Shown: positions 28,811-38,478, counted from the stretch's first letter. The stretch is DNA of 64,000 nt from Psychrobacter jeotgali (GCF_904846315.1 NZ_CAJHAF010000001.1:1798001-1862000), one strand, 5' to 3'. Numbers and translations: made by a program. The notes: generated by a model not told the origin, from the sequence alone.

Positions 28811-29296
28811 CTAACCTTGCTGATGAGCACGCTCTTGGAGCGCTTTTACCTCCTCATCCAAGCCCTTTACTGGGCCTTCAACTCTCACATTCGGCGCTAC
28901 CTGTTGAATAGATAAAGAGTTAATAGCGAGCGGCGACTCTACACCCATCTCCGCCATCCATTCGCCCAATTGCTTGGCTGAGCTGACATAAACAATGCGT
29001 CCCAATCCTGCCAAACCATGCGCTGCTGAACACATAGCGCAGTGTTCACCTGAGGTATAAACGGTAGCTTTTGCCCTTGTCTCTTCGCTCATATTCTCAG
29101 CCGCCCAGCGCACCAATGCCACCTCAGGATGATAAGTCGCTTCAACGCTATTGATACGGTTACGATCTTCGCGCAGCACCTTGCCATCGCCATCGACCAA
29201 CACACTACCAAAAGGCGCATCACCCGCATCTAAGGCTTCGGCCGCCAGCTCAACACAGCGGCGCAGATGAATCATATCCTGCTCATTTATCATCAT
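28811..29296 (-). CDS. Nucleoside/guanine deaminase-like protein
   Basis: A 161-residue member of the cytidine deaminase-like fold. It has the zinc motifs YHPEVALVRWA (H-x-E, here His-Pro-Glu) and GEHCAMCSAAHGLAG (C-x-x-C), with a TadA-like opening helix and the loop DAPFGSVLVDG. Similar proteins are annotated as guanine or general nucleoside deaminases; I cannot tell the substrate. Two adjacent ATGs (29296 and 29293) fit the GGAGA site. Confidence 0.8.
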   Translation of the reverse strand: MMINEQDMIHLRRCVELAAEALDAGDAPFGSVLVDGDGKVLREDRNRINSVEATYHPEVALVRWAAENMSEETRAKATVYTSGEHCAMCSAAHGLAGLGRIVYVSSAKQLGEWMAEMGVESPLAINSLSIQQVAPNVRVEGPVKGLDEEVKALQERAHQQG

Positions 29297-29374
29297 TATT
29301 CTCCTTATACTTATTACTTATGGTGCCTGTACCTAAATTTTTCTTGTAGCTAAGTATAGTAGCTTAACATTAAC

Positions 29375-30028
29375 TTACGATGGATTATTATGGTTCATGA
29401 CATCTACTACTGGCGGCATGGGCTTGGGCAACTTGCCTTCTGCTTGCAGCTCTTTGGTGGTCTTGGCATCAATAGCTAAACCTGAAATCAGCGCCAACTC
29501 TTTTATTGGTTTACGCTTGCGTGTAGCAAAGCTCACCGGTACCATACGTGCGAACTCGTAAATATAAAGATACGACTCTTCACCGCCTTCATAATCTTCG
29601 TCCTCTTCGAGACGAATAGCGCCAATTTTAGCTAAGTCGGTAAGCATCTCGTTTTCTTCAATACTTAAAGAGCAATCGGTAATACCAAAACCAGTCATAA
29701 AACCATTGGCCCACTGTTTCAATGCCATTACACGCTCGTATAAATCATGTTCATCATCAGGTACAAGTGGCGTATAAGCATAGGCATCATCTTTATCCTT
29801 GAGCTGAAATACGGTATCTTCAGCTTCTTCGGTCAATAAAGTGAGTGCAGAGTCTGGCAACGGCGCAAAGCTCAGCTCTTCTAATATAGTCGCCCAGCCT
29901 TGCTCATCAGGAGCATTACAAGCGGTCATTAGCCCAGTCATCAAGCCATGCAGCTCACTAATGCTCACATCCGTCCAATCTTCAATAGCATTGGACCAAG
30001 TATTCCAGCCAGAGATATTGTCATTCAT
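29375..30028 (-). CDS. UPF0149 family protein (YgfB/YecA-like)
   Basis: A 217-residue acidic, helical protein of the UPF0149 family. ISELHGLMTGLMTACNAPDEQGW is the typical first half, and QWANGFMTGFGITD the second. Function is not established here. It is divergent from a coiled-coil gene and zapA, the arrangement known from Pseudomonas, where ygfB neighbours zapA. Confidence 0.88.
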   Translation of the reverse strand: MNDNISGWNTWSNAIEDWTDVSISELHGLMTGLMTACNAPDEQGWATILEELSFAPLPDSALTLLTEEAEDTVFQLKDKDDAYAYTPLVPDDEHDLYERVMALKQWANGFMTGFGITDCSLSIEENEMLTDLAKIGAIRLEEDEDYEGGEESYLYIYEFARMVPVSFATRKRKPIKELALISGLAIDAKTTKELQAEGKLPKPMPPVVDVMNHNNPS

Positions 30029-30291
30029 AAAAGTTATCCTAATAATTTATTTATGCTTGCTTTATCAAGCTTTTGATTACTACTTATCGGTGTTGATAAT
30101 GATTAATTGATAATTATGCCGCTGCTCATTCCCCATTGTTACGGTATAGCAGCTGAGAGGAGTGCATAATAAAACATTGGCACACCTGCAATTACTTTGT
30201 TGATATAGCTATTATGCGGTCACCTATGGCATTATTAAACATGACCAAAAAAATTCATTCACCCATTGCTGATTAAGGATAAAAACTGACT

Positions 30292-30732
30292 ATGTATGAT
30301 CAATTAAAAGTCTTAGAAAAAACCCTACTCGAGGTCAAAAAACAATATCAGCTGGTCAGCCAAGAACTGAATCGCCTAAAGCAACAGCCAAATGTTGACC
30401 CCAAAGAATTGAGCTCGCTCAAAAACAAACTTGATAGCAGTCATACTGAACGTGACCAGCTCAAGCAGCAGCTTATTGAGCTTGATAAGCGCTATCAAAG
30501 CTTGGCTGAAGCGCATCATATGATTGGTGAGGACCAAGATAAGCTGCAAAAACAGCTCAGCGACTTGCAGCAACAAAATAAAGCGCTACAGCAAGAAAAC
30601 ACCAATCTAAACCAGGAAAACCAAGATATTATTAAGCAAAATAATGACTTACAAGAAAAGAATCAATTGGCAGCGGAGCGCACTCAAGTGGTTTTACAGC
30701 GTCTGACCCTTATTGATCAGATGGAAAGCTAA
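30292..30732 (+). CDS. Coiled-coil protein upstream of zapA
   Basis: A 146-residue protein that is almost wholly coiled coil: heptads of Leu, Gln and Asn run from about 5 to 130 with no membrane helix. The gene position, between UPF0149 and zapA, is that of the TIGR02449-type small ZapB-like protein in Pseudomonas. It is longer than ZapB of E. coli, so I name it by shape and context only. It is probably cotranscribed with zapA, 87 bp downstream. Confidence 0.7.
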   Translation: MYDQLKVLEKTLLEVKKQYQLVSQELNRLKQQPNVDPKELSSLKNKLDSSHTERDQLKQQLIELDKRYQSLAEAHHMIGEDQDKLQKQLSDLQQQNKALQQENTNLNQENQDIIKQNNDLQEKNQLAAERTQVVLQRLTLIDQMES

Positions 30733-30819
30733 TGGCATATAAAGGGTAAAATGACAGCACTCCTTGTCATAATTATACGATCTAAATCATCACTTTAACG
30801 ACACTTTGTAGGATTTTTC

Positions 30820-31275
30820 ATGACCGATAATACCAAACAGACCGCTAATCAAGAACCCGTTCAAAAACCTGTTCAGGAACCCACTAAAAAATCTGATCAA
30901 AAACTGGATACTGAGACTGCTAATAATGACTCTACTAAATTAACAGCACAAAATAACTCGCAGCTCGATAAACAGCCTGAGCCACAAATGAAAAAGGTCA
31001 ATATTGTCATTGCCGGCATCACTTATCAGATTTACTGTCCAGTAAATGGAGAAGAAGAGTTACGGGCAGCAGTATATTACATAAATAACTTCTTGCTAGA
31101 TATCAAAAAAGAGGCACCACGATTAAGTCAGGAGCATCTACTGGTCTTATGCTGCTTGAACCTCTATGAGAAAATTCATGCAAATAATAAAACCAACGAA
31201 GCGAATAAACAACAGAGCTTACAAACAGAAGCTCTGCTGAGCAATATCATAAAAGAAGCGCAGTCCATTTTATAA
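30820..31275 (+). CDS. zapA: Cell division protein ZapA
   Basis: Z-ring-associated protein that crosslinks FtsZ filaments. The ZapA domain starts at about residue 60 (VNIVIAGITYQIYCPVNGEEELRAAVYY). The conserved Lys, Leu and Glu-rich C-terminal helix follows. Residues 1-58 are Gln, Thr, Lys and Asn rich with repeats such as QKPVQEPTKKSDQK and resemble the ddlB extension. At 151 residues it is about 40 longer than the E. coli protein. Confidence 0.9.
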   Translation: MTDNTKQTANQEPVQKPVQEPTKKSDQKLDTETANNDSTKLTAQNNSQLDKQPEPQMKKVNIVIAGITYQIYCPVNGEEELRAAVYYINNFLLDIKKEAPRLSQEHLLVLCCLNLYEKIHANNKTNEANKQQSLQTEALLSNIIKEAQSIL

Positions 31276-31329
31276 TTGCGACTGGAGTTAATGATAATAC
31301 CCCGCTTTCAACTATTCTAAAATTACTGC

Positions 31330-31358
31330 CGTAGGCTGGGCTAAAGCGCCAGCCTACG
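31330..31358. terminator. Hairpin between zapA and the small membrane protein
   Basis: Arms CGTAGGCTGG and CCAGCCTACG (10 bp, perfect) around a 9-base loop, between the convergent genes; it has only a weak T run. Confidence 0.6.
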
Positions 31359-31367
31359 ATAGCTTAT

Positions 31368-31655
31368 TTACTGATACGTTCTGCCGGCATGAAAATCAGC
31401 TTGATGCTCATAATTGCAAAAGAATAGCTCTTTTTTATCTAGCTGATCAATAGAGTTTGTTACTGTGTTAGCCGCAGGCTTTTCAAGAACGCCGCGATAT
31501 TCAGCGAGACTATTGCCACAAAAATTACATTGGCGCGGCGTAGTGACATCGCCTTTTTGAGGCATCATACTTTTTGGCGCACGCGGATACATAAACTTGT
31601 AAAAACCCCACATACAAGCCCAAATGATCAGAATAACGATAATAGCAGCGAACAC
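31368..31655 (-). CDS. Small membrane protein with zinc-ribbon-like Cys motif
   Basis: A 95-residue protein: one N-terminal membrane helix (about 4-20), then RQCNFCGNSLAEYRGV and FFCNYEHQADF, a C-x2-C ... C-x3-H arrangement that may bind a metal. The layout resembles PP0621 family proteins, whose function is unknown. It starts with GTG at 31655, supported by AAGGAG seven bases upstream. It is a single gene between zapA and glyS. Confidence 0.6.
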   Translation of the reverse strand: MFAAIIVILIIWACMWGFYKFMYPRAPKSMMPQKGDVTTPRQCNFCGNSLAEYRGVLEKPAANTVTNSIDQLDKKELFFCNYEHQADFHAGRTYQ

Positions 31656-31799
31656 GGCTATGCTCCTTGAGATAGCGATTTATACGCTATGAATAAGTAA
31701 GTATAAATACAGATATACCCTAAAGTTTACGTAAATAATGCCGATAGCACAATTATTACTCGGTTAATTATGAGCAGATTTGATAGCGATTTAAAATTA

Positions 31800-31828
31800 A
31801 AAAACTGGCTATATCTAGCCAGTTTTTT
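31800..31828. terminator. glyS terminator
   Basis: AAAACTGGCTA and TAGCCAGTTTT arms around a TATC loop, with extra A and T runs, 32 bp past the glyS stop. Confidence 0.9.
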
Positions 31829-31859
31829 GTTGAATTGTTTTTATCTGTATTGTAGTGAA

Positions 31860-33953
31860 CTACAGCTGCAACTCACTAATATCCGCTACTGTCAAAAACA
31901 GCGCACGGACTTGCTTCAGTAGCGCTAAGCGATTGGCTTTTAGAGCTGCATCTTCGCTATTAACCATAACGTCAGCGAAGAACTGGGTAAGCGGCGCATC
32001 CAGCTGCGTTAAGGTTTGCAGAACTTGAGTATAATCGGCAGTCTCAAGCAGCGGCGCTACTTCAGTTTGCGCTTGATGAACTATCTTATAAAGCGCTTGT
32101 TCAGCCGGCTCAGATAACAGGCTTTCATCGATACTGCCAGCCACCTCCCCTTCTGATTTGGCAAGGATATTAGCCACCCGTTTATTGGAGTCTGCCAGCA
32201 TAGAAGCTTGCGGCAATTCGCTAAAGGTCTGTACCGCGCGAATACGCTGATCAAAATCAAGCGGCATGTGCGGATTGATCGCTTGCACTGCCTGAATGGT
32301 ATCGACATTGACGCCTTTTTCGGTATACATGGCGCGATAACGTGAGTTTAGAAAAGTCATGACCTTAGTAAAGGTATCGCCCATTTTGGCAATTTTACTA
32401 CCGTTATCATCGCTATAGTTTTTAATCGCTTGTTCAACCAAAGCCGCTAAATTAATCGGTAATTGCTTTTCGATCAAAATACGCAGAATACCAATCGCTG
32501 AACGGCGTAAACTAAAGGGATCTTTGGAGCCCGTTGGTGCTTGATCAATAGCAAAGATTCCAACCAAAGTATCCAAGCGATCCGCTAATGCCAAACAGAT
32601 ACCAATAGGGGTTTGCGGTAGTACATCACCGCTGAACTTAGGCAAATACTGCTCCTCAAGACTTGCCGCCACCGCTTCTGGCTCACCATTTAGACGCGCG
32701 TAATAAGTCCCTGCAATACCCTGTAACTCAGGATACTCACCAACCAGCGAGCTGGCCAAATCCGCTTTAGACAACATTGCCGCTCGTACCGTTTCATCGA
32801 CGTCAATCTGCTGCCCTTGCTGCTGCATCAAGGTCGCAATATAAGCGGCAAGCTTGGCGATGCGCTCGGACTTCTCCCAAATCGTACCCAGTTGATCTTG
32901 GAACACTCGGGTTTTTAAAGTTTCGGTAAGCGCATATAAAGGCTGCTTTTGATCTTGTAAGAAGAAAAACTCAGCATCCGCCAAACGGGGACGCACTACC
33001 TTCTCATTACCTTCAATAATTTGATTAGGATCCTTGGATTCGATATTGGTAATAAAAATAAAGTAAGGCAGTAATTTACCCTCTTTATCAGTCAAACAAA
33101 AATACTTTTGATCGGCCTGCATAGTAGAGATTAGCGCTTCTTGCGGTACTGCTAAAAAGCGCGGTTCAAAATCTGCCCGTAGCGCAATAGGGAAATCGAC
33201 CAAAGCGGTCACTTCATCTAATAAATCCTGCGGTATGATCTCATTAGCATTAATCTCATCTGCTAAAGCTTTTACTTGGTTTTTGATCAGCATTTGACGC
33301 TTATCAAAATCAGCAACGACTTTGAGGCTATCTAAAAGCGACTCATAGCTATTGGCGTGCTCAATGGTATGATAATCTGGACTATGGAAACGATGTCCCC
33401 GTGTCTGATTACTGGTTTTATGACCTTGAATAGTAGCGTCGATAACTTGCTCATCTTGCATCAATACTGCCCACTGTACCGGACGCACGAACTCATTTCG
33501 GCTGGCTCCAGAGCGCATACGTTTGGCAATAGGCAAATCATCAAGCGCTGTTTGGAAAATGTCAGGTAACAAATCAGTAGTCGCTTGACCACCAATGGTT
33601 TGCTCAAAACCCACGTAATCGCCTTTGTCGGTATGGATAGTAGTCAGCTCACTAGGATCAATGCCCAAGCCTTTAGCAAAGCCCATAGCGGCACGGGTGG
33701 GATTACCCTCGCTATCAAATGCCGCTTTTACTGCAGGGCCACGCTTTTGCTCCGTGCGATCGGGCTGCTTATCACTGATGCCTTCAATCTGTAGCGCTAA
33801 ACGGCGCGGTGCGGCGTATGACTTGATACTATCAAAACTAATACCGGCCTCATTTAACTGCTCAATGACGCTGGATTGCAATGCATCACGGAGGGGTTTT
33901 AGGCTTTTGGGGGGCAGCTCTTCACACCCCAGTTCAAATAAAATAGTACTCAT
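31860..33953 (-). CDS. glyS: Glycyl-tRNA synthetase beta subunit
   Basis: 697-residue beta chain of the alpha2beta2 bacterial glycyl-tRNA synthetase, needed for tRNA binding and the reaction. It has the usual N-terminal FELGCEELPPKSL, the central RPRLADAEFFFLQDQKQPL stretch and a C-terminal anticodon-binding-like region with DLAALVEQAIKNY-type helices. The start overlaps nothing: a 9-bp gap separates it from glyQ, so they form an operon. Confidence 0.97.
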   Translation of the reverse strand: MSTILFELGCEELPPKSLKPLRDALQSSVIEQLNEAGISFDSIKSYAAPRRLALQIEGISDKQPDRTEQKRGPAVKAAFDSEGNPTRAAMGFAKGLGIDPSELTTIHTDKGDYVGFEQTIGGQATTDLLPDIFQTALDDLPIAKRMRSGASRNEFVRPVQWAVLMQDEQVIDATIQGHKTSNQTRGHRFHSPDYHTIEHANSYESLLDSLKVVADFDKRQMLIKNQVKALADEINANEIIPQDLLDEVTALVDFPIALRADFEPRFLAVPQEALISTMQADQKYFCLTDKEGKLLPYFIFITNIESKDPNQIIEGNEKVVRPRLADAEFFFLQDQKQPLYALTETLKTRVFQDQLGTIWEKSERIAKLAAYIATLMQQQGQQIDVDETVRAAMLSKADLASSLVGEYPELQGIAGTYYARLNGEPEAVAASLEEQYLPKFSGDVLPQTPIGICLALADRLDTLVGIFAIDQAPTGSKDPFSLRRSAIGILRILIEKQLPINLAALVEQAIKNYSDDNGSKIAKMGDTFTKVMTFLNSRYRAMYTEKGVNVDTIQAVQAINPHMPLDFDQRIRAVQTFSELPQASMLADSNKRVANILAKSEGEVAGSIDESLLSEPAEQALYKIVHQAQTEVAPLLETADYTQVLQTLTQLDAPLTQFFADVMVNSEDAALKANRLALLKQVRALFLTVADISELQL

Positions 33954-33962
33954 GGGATGCTC

Positions 33963-34988
33963 CTATTTATCGTTATTGTCGTTAGTAGAGGTATGGTTGT
34001 CAGTATTATCTGCCAGCGCAGCTTTGCTCTCGTTATCACTCTTGGGCAAATATTTATCCAGCGCCGCTTGACGATGCGCTTCTTCTGCTAGCGGGAAACC
34101 CAATCTAGCTCGTGCTTCAACATAACCAAACGCCACCTTGCGTGCCAGCGTTCGTACACGTAAGATAAAACGCTGACGCTCGGTGACTGAAATCGCCCCA
34201 CGCGCATCAAGCAAGTTAAAGGCATGCGAGGCTTTTAACACCATCTCGTAAGCGGGTAATGGCAAACCTTCGGCCACCAGCTTATCGGCCTGCTGCTCAT
34301 AAAAGTCAAACAGCTCACCCATCATCGGTACATCGGCATGCTCAAAGTTATAAGTCGATTGCTCAACTTCATTTTGATGGAACACATCGCCATAAGTGAC
34401 CCGTCCAAACTCGCCATCTGCCCATACCAAGTCGTAAACGCTATCGACATCTTGCACATACATCGCCAAACGTTCCAGACCGTAGGTGATCTCGCCGGTG
34501 ACTGGAAAGCACTCGATACCGCCGACTTGCTGGAAATAAGTGAACTGCGTCACCTCCATACCATTGAGCCAAATCTCCCAACCCAGTCCCCACGCACCAA
34601 GCGTTGGCGACTCCCAGTTATCTTCAACAAAGCGCACATCGTGCACCAAAGGGTCGATACCAATGGCTCTTAAAGAGTCTAAATACAGCTCTTGAATATT
34701 GGGCGGGTTGGGTTTTAACACCACTTGAAACTGATAATAATGCTGCAAGCGGTTGGGGTTGTCGCCATAACGACCATCGGTTGGACGGCGTGATGGCTGT
34801 ACGTAAGCGGCGTTCCAGCGCTCAGGCCCTAAAGAGCGCAAAAAAGTGGCAGTATGGAAAGTACCTGCGCCCACTTCCATATCATAAGGCTGCAACACTA
34901 CGCAGCCCTTTGATGCCCAAAAGTTCTGTAAAGTTAAAATTAAATCTTGAAAAGTCATCGGTTGGGAATTATCAACTTGGAGAGTCAT
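33963..34988 (-). CDS. glyQ: Glycyl-tRNA synthetase alpha subunit
   Basis: Class II catalytic subunit that activates glycine. [20 protein letters not shown] is the standard start, [21 protein letters not shown] the motif-2 region and [16 protein letters not shown] the motif-3 region. At 341 residues it is about 40 longer than usual, from a Ser, Asn, Asp and Thr rich tail ([23 protein letters not shown], given here in pieces: about 25 residues after LDKYLPK). It heads the glyQS operon. Confidence 0.97.
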   Translation of the reverse strand: MTLQVDNSQPMTFQDLILTLQNFWASKGCVVLQPYDMEVGAGTFHTATFLRSLGPERWNAAYVQPSRRPTDGRYGDNPNRLQHYYQFQVVLKPNPPNIQELYLDSLRAIGIDPLVHDVRFVEDNWESPTLGAWGLGWEIWLNGMEVTQFTYFQQVGGIECFPVTGEITYGLERLAMYVQDVDSVYDLVWADGEFGRVTYGDVFHQNEVEQSTYNFEHADVPMMGELFDFYEQQADKLVAEGLPLPAYEMVLKASHAFNLLDARGAISVTERQRFILRVRTLARKVAFGYVEARARLGFPLAEEAHRQAALDKYLPKSDNESKAALADNTDNHTSTNDNNDK

Positions 34989-35359
34989 AAGAAAATCACT
35001 ATGGAATTAGAAGTATTAGATCGAACGTAATTTATACTAGGTTCAGCGTTCATCCAGCGCATTTGGCTGCTTATCTATTTGCCTGCTCACCTTACTAAAA
35101 AATGGCTATTTTATCCATATTTACAGCAACTAAATTTGTTTTATAATCGAAATAAAGGTGAAATTTGGCTCATTTATAGATAAAGACCGGAAAACCACGG
35201 ATGGTAAGCGGAATATAGCAAAAAAATACCCAGATGCGTTAACATCTGGGCAGGAGGAAAAGTATATCGCTGGTATCCTGTTGGGTCAGGCTTTTTGTTT
35301 TTTATGGGCTAGTATTTTTATTATTGTATTGATCTAGTTTATTTATTTAATACCGTTAA
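34989..35359. other. 371-bp gap before glyQ
   Basis: No coding frame of note. It contains the terminator of the PspC gene at 35221-35250 and a -10-like TATAAA (minus strand, 35036-35031) about 43 bp before glyQ. Confidence 0.45.
35221..35250 (-). terminator. pspC-like gene terminator
   Basis: On the minus strand CCCAGATG and CATCTGGG arms around TTAACG are followed by GTA and seven T residues, 110 bp after the PspC-domain gene. Confidence 0.75.
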
Positions 35360-35572
35360 CTATTGATAAGATTGAACGGTAGCTTTGGGCATAACAATCC
35401 ATAAAACGATGTAGATTAAGATGCCGGGTACTGCAGCACTTAGTGATGAGATAACCACAAATAGTATGCGCACCCACGTCGGTGACCAGCCTACATATTC
35501 TGCGATACCACCCATTACGCCTGCAATCATACGATGGTTCTTGGAGCGATGTAATTTTGCTAACTTAGCCAA
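35360..35572 (-). CDS. PspC domain protein
   Basis: A 70-residue inner-membrane protein that is little more than a PspC domain: KNHRMIAGVMGGIAEYVGWSPTWVRILFVV, then a second hydrophobic helix and WIVMPKA. PspC domains relate to envelope stress, but no other psp gene is nearby. The start is a TTG at 35572 with GAGAGG eight bases upstream. An ATG seven bases earlier (35579) is in another frame and closes after four codons. Confidence 0.85.
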   Translation of the reverse strand: MAKLAKLHRSKNHRMIAGVMGGIAEYVGWSPTWVRILFVVISSLSAAVPGILIYIVLWIVMPKATVQSYQ

Positions 35573-36055
35573 ACTTCATACCTCTCTTTGGTTTTTAATA
35601 TTTAGATTTCTTATATTTATGAGCTCTTTTTTTACTTGTACATGATTTTACATTTTTTTAAGATGTGCTATTAAAACTTTCTAAGCGATCTAACTTGCTT
35701 TGCTTGAGAATTATTATAGCAAGTCTTCCCTATTTATCTGTTGGCAGTGTAGGTATGGTTTGTGACTTTATGCTACCTAAGCTTACTCCAACCTGTCCCA
35801 GCACTCTGTAACTACCTGATTTTAAATAGTTATTTCAAAATGTTTCAGAAATTACTTTATTGCTACTTTGTTTCCATCTTGGTACAGGCTTTTTGCTTGT
35901 TATCTAATTATTTTTTAAAGCTATTAGTCATAATCTAAGTTCAAAACCACTTAAGTATGGACTCATTTACAATAACCCACCTGTAATTAACTGCAAATAT
36001 TTATAACATGCTGATCAACATGCTCTGAATAGCACACTATCAAATGAGGTTTACT
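35573..36055. other. 483-bp divergent gap between the PspC gene and nadR
   Basis: No gene of note on either strand. AT-rich, with presumed promoters for both flanking genes. I see no convincing riboswitch or operator. Confidence 0.4.
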
Positions 36056-37141
36056 ATGCATGATAATGGCATAATGATTGGACATTTTGAACCATTACAT
36101 TTAGGACAAATGCGCAGTATATTGTACGCCGCTGGGCAAGCACAGGCGCTCCATATTATTATCACCAAGCATCCAACCCCGCATCCAGATTTTACTATTA
36201 CTTTGCAGGATAAGGCACGCTGGCTACAAATGGCCTGTGCGGACCTGCCTTTTATCCATATCTATACCACTGATGAGATCAAGCTACCGCTGCACGAAAG
36301 CTTTGATGATGTGGTGATTGATATTGGCACTACCAACGCTAAATTACAGCATATCAGTGCTGAATTGGAGCTACCTGCTGATAGCGTATTGTTCGTCGCT
36401 GAAAATCATCCCTTAGCTTCAAATATCTTGGCATCGAACATCATATCAAACCCTGCTTCTATCGAAAATCAGAGTCCATTAATGATGCAGGTAGAGACCA
36501 CACCGTTGCAGCCAGAATTTGACTCTTATGCCATTGCTCGTGATCCCGTTGCCCATTGGCCAGCGCTCCATCCTCAAGTGCGTGGCGACTATACCAAGAC
36601 TGTGGCCATTGTTGGCGGCGAAAGCTCAGGTAAAACTACTTTAGTCCATAAGCTTGCCAACTATTATGGGGCTAGCTTTGCTCTTGAGATGGGTAGGCTT
36701 TATGTCGGGACAGATTTGGGCGGCAGCGAGATTGGCTTACAATATAGCGATTATGGACCGATTGCGCTCGATCATGCCGAGGCGATGCGCGTAGCCGCTA
36801 GCAATGCCACTGCGCCAGTAACCATCATTGATACCGACTTTGTGACTACTCAAGCCTTTTGTGAAGAGTATGAAGGCCGCACTCATCCTTTTGTAACGGC
36901 TTGTATTGATGAGTTCCGTGCTGACCATACCATTATGCTGGATAACAATACGCCGTGGGTTGATGACGGGATGCGCTCATTGGGTACGCCTGAGGCGCGT
37001 GGACGTTTTGAGCAGCGCTTGATTGATATCTTTGAGCGTCATGATATTGAGCCGCATTTGATTGACCAGCCAGACTATGATACCCGCTACCAACAAGCAA
37101 TCGCCTTTATCGATGCGCAGATTTATAATAAGAAAGCATAA
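36056..37141 (+). CDS. nadR: NadR-type NMN adenylyltransferase / ribosylnicotinamide kinase
   Basis: Phosphorylates nicotinamide riboside to NMN and adenylates NMN to NAD. The first domain has GHFEPLHLGQ (9-18), a variant of the nucleotidyltransferase GxFxPxHxGH. The second is a P-loop kinase with GGESSGKTT at 187-195. At 361 residues it lacks the N-terminal DNA-binding HTH of E. coli NadR, so it should not be a repressor. The start is ATG 36056; GAGG at 36046-36049 overlaps the earlier in-frame ATG at 36044. pnuC follows 34 bp later. Confidence 0.9.
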   Translation: MHDNGIMIGHFEPLHLGQMRSILYAAGQAQALHIIITKHPTPHPDFTITLQDKARWLQMACADLPFIHIYTTDEIKLPLHESFDDVVIDIGTTNAKLQHISAELELPADSVLFVAENHPLASNILASNIISNPASIENQSPLMMQVETTPLQPEFDSYAIARDPVAHWPALHPQVRGDYTKTVAIVGGESSGKTTLVHKLANYYGASFALEMGRLYVGTDLGGSEIGLQYSDYGPIALDHAEAMRVAASNATAPVTIIDTDFVTTQAFCEEYEGRTHPFVTACIDEFRADHTIMLDNNTPWVDDGMRSLGTPEARGRFEQRLIDIFERHDIEPHLIDQPDYDTRYQQAIAFIDAQIYNKKA

Positions 37142-37175
37142 ATTAAGAACAACAATATTTTAAGGAAAATCAGCG

Positions 37176-37919
37176 ATGCGCATTCAGCTTTTAGACAATA
37201 TCACCGGAAAATGGTCAACACAGTGGATTATTATTTGGTTCCTGTCTGGAGTTGCTGCCCTAAGCGCAGGCTTTTGGACTACTACTGAACACGCTACTCT
37301 AGATATATTTTATTTAGGAGTTTCATTTATAGGGCTGATTTGTGTGGTGTCATTATCATTTCGCAAGAATATAATGGGTAATGGCTTTGGTATGGCGGCT
37401 ACCGCTGGTGAAGTGGTGGTACAAGGCACCTCTGGTGCAGTGGGCTTAATGCTAGCGCCACTGTTCAACTTTTTTACTCATGTTTACGGTATTTTTTATT
37501 GGTCAAAGCATACCGATGCTGATGGCGATATGATTCCCAAATCCGCTAATAAGTGGGTTTGGCTTATCACGGCTACCTTTATGATAATCGGTTTAGCACT
37601 GTTTCCAACCGTTAATGATTTACTGGCCAGCTATGGTTATGCGGTAGTCGAAGACGATAATAGTAAATTCTTGGGATTTATCTCCTTTTTCTGGATTAAT
37701 GTGATCGCTTTTATCCTCTCTATTACTGCACAGGCAGCGATGATTTTGCGCTACTCGTTTAACTGGTGGTTGTGGATTATCTCTAACTTTGTCTGGTTAG
37801 CTGTTAATTTGATGTCGGGCAATTATATTTTTGCCATTCAGACCATGGTCTATCAGGTTAACTCTTTTGTGGGACTGTATGAATGGCATAGAAGCGAGCG
37901 TGATTCAGTAAAAGTATGA
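37176..37919 (+). CDS. pnuC: Nicotinamide riboside transporter PnuC
   Basis: 247-residue inner-membrane carrier with about seven helices that takes up nicotinamide riboside. The central and C-terminal signatures (IFYWSKHTDADGD, WLWIISNFVWLAVNL, ENSFVGLYEWHR-like VNSFVGLYEWHRS) match PnuC. It forms an operon with nadR, whose kinase traps the imported nicotinamide riboside. AAGG precedes the start. Confidence 0.93.
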   Translation: MRIQLLDNITGKWSTQWIIIWFLSGVAALSAGFWTTTEHATLDIFYLGVSFIGLICVVSLSFRKNIMGNGFGMAATAGEVVVQGTSGAVGLMLAPLFNFFTHVYGIFYWSKHTDADGDMIPKSANKWVWLITATFMIIGLALFPTVNDLLASYGYAVVEDDNSKFLGFISFFWINVIAFILSITAQAAMILRYSFNWWLWIISNFVWLAVNLMSGNYIFAIQTMVYQVNSFVGLYEWHRSERDSVKV

Positions 37920-38025
37920 CTGCGAAGTGCAATAGATAAAATGGCATAGTGGTTTAAATAATGCTACAACTAGTAATAAGTTCATTTAACAATTACTATT
38001 TATCAACACTAACAAGGAGGTTAGT

Positions 38026-38478
38026 ATGTCGCGTACTTCCCAAAAGCGCATGTCTAAGCGCACTCTCGAGCAATGGCTGAGTGAGTATTCAGTTAGCCAT
38101 CAAAACCTGATCAATAAAAGAATCCACTGGTTATGTGTCCCTACTATTTTTGTCAGTATTTTAGGCATGGGCATGTCTCTCTCAGTGTGGATCACTTTAG
38201 TACTCAGTGCTTTAGTATTATTGTTTTATGTACAGTTATCTACTCCGCTATTCTTAGCAATGGGCATTTTTATTCTAATATGTTTGGCAGTGATGGCGGC
38301 TATGCCGTTGGGATTTAAAGCGTGGGCCAGTGTGTTTGTCATTGCTTGGATCGGGCAATTTATCGGTCATAAGATTGAAGGTAAAAAACCGTCATTCTTT
38401 GAAGATTTACAGTTCTTACTGATTGGCCCTGCATGGGTTGCCAACAACTTCTTAGGCGGTAAAAAGAAGCCTGCTTAA
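38026..38478 (+). CDS. DUF962 / Mpo1-like membrane protein
   Basis: A 150-residue protein with three or four hydrophobic helices. The opening LEQWLSEYSVSHQNLINKRIHWLCVP carries the conserved His residues of the DUF962 (YGL010w/Mpo1) family, and the second half has IGQFIGHKIEGKKPSFFEDLQFLLIGP. The yeast homologue Mpo1 is an alpha-oxygenase of lipid breakdown; the bacterial role is not known. An AAGGAGG site precedes the start. It ends at a bidirectional terminator. Confidence 0.85.
   Translation: MSRTSQKRMSKRTLEQWLSEYSVSHQNLINKRIHWLCVPTIFVSILGMGMSLSVWITLVLSALVLLFYVQLSTPLFLAMGIFILICLAVMAAMPLGFKAWASVFVIAWIGQFIGHKIEGKKPSFFEDLQFLLIGPAWVANNFLGGKKKPA

Noticed and set aside
31276..31367. 6S RNA gene downstream of zapA, as in Pseudomonas
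   Set aside because: The gap is only 92 bp, too short for a roughly 180-base RNA, and holds a hairpin terminator instead.
33625..34071. A 148-residue plus-strand frame at the glyS/glyQ junction
   Set aside because: It is antisense to two well-supported synthetase genes and has no family features.
34989..35220. T-box or other riboswitch leader upstream of glyQ
   Set aside because: No specifier-loop or antiterminator structure is visible, and T-boxes are not expected in gammaproteobacteria.
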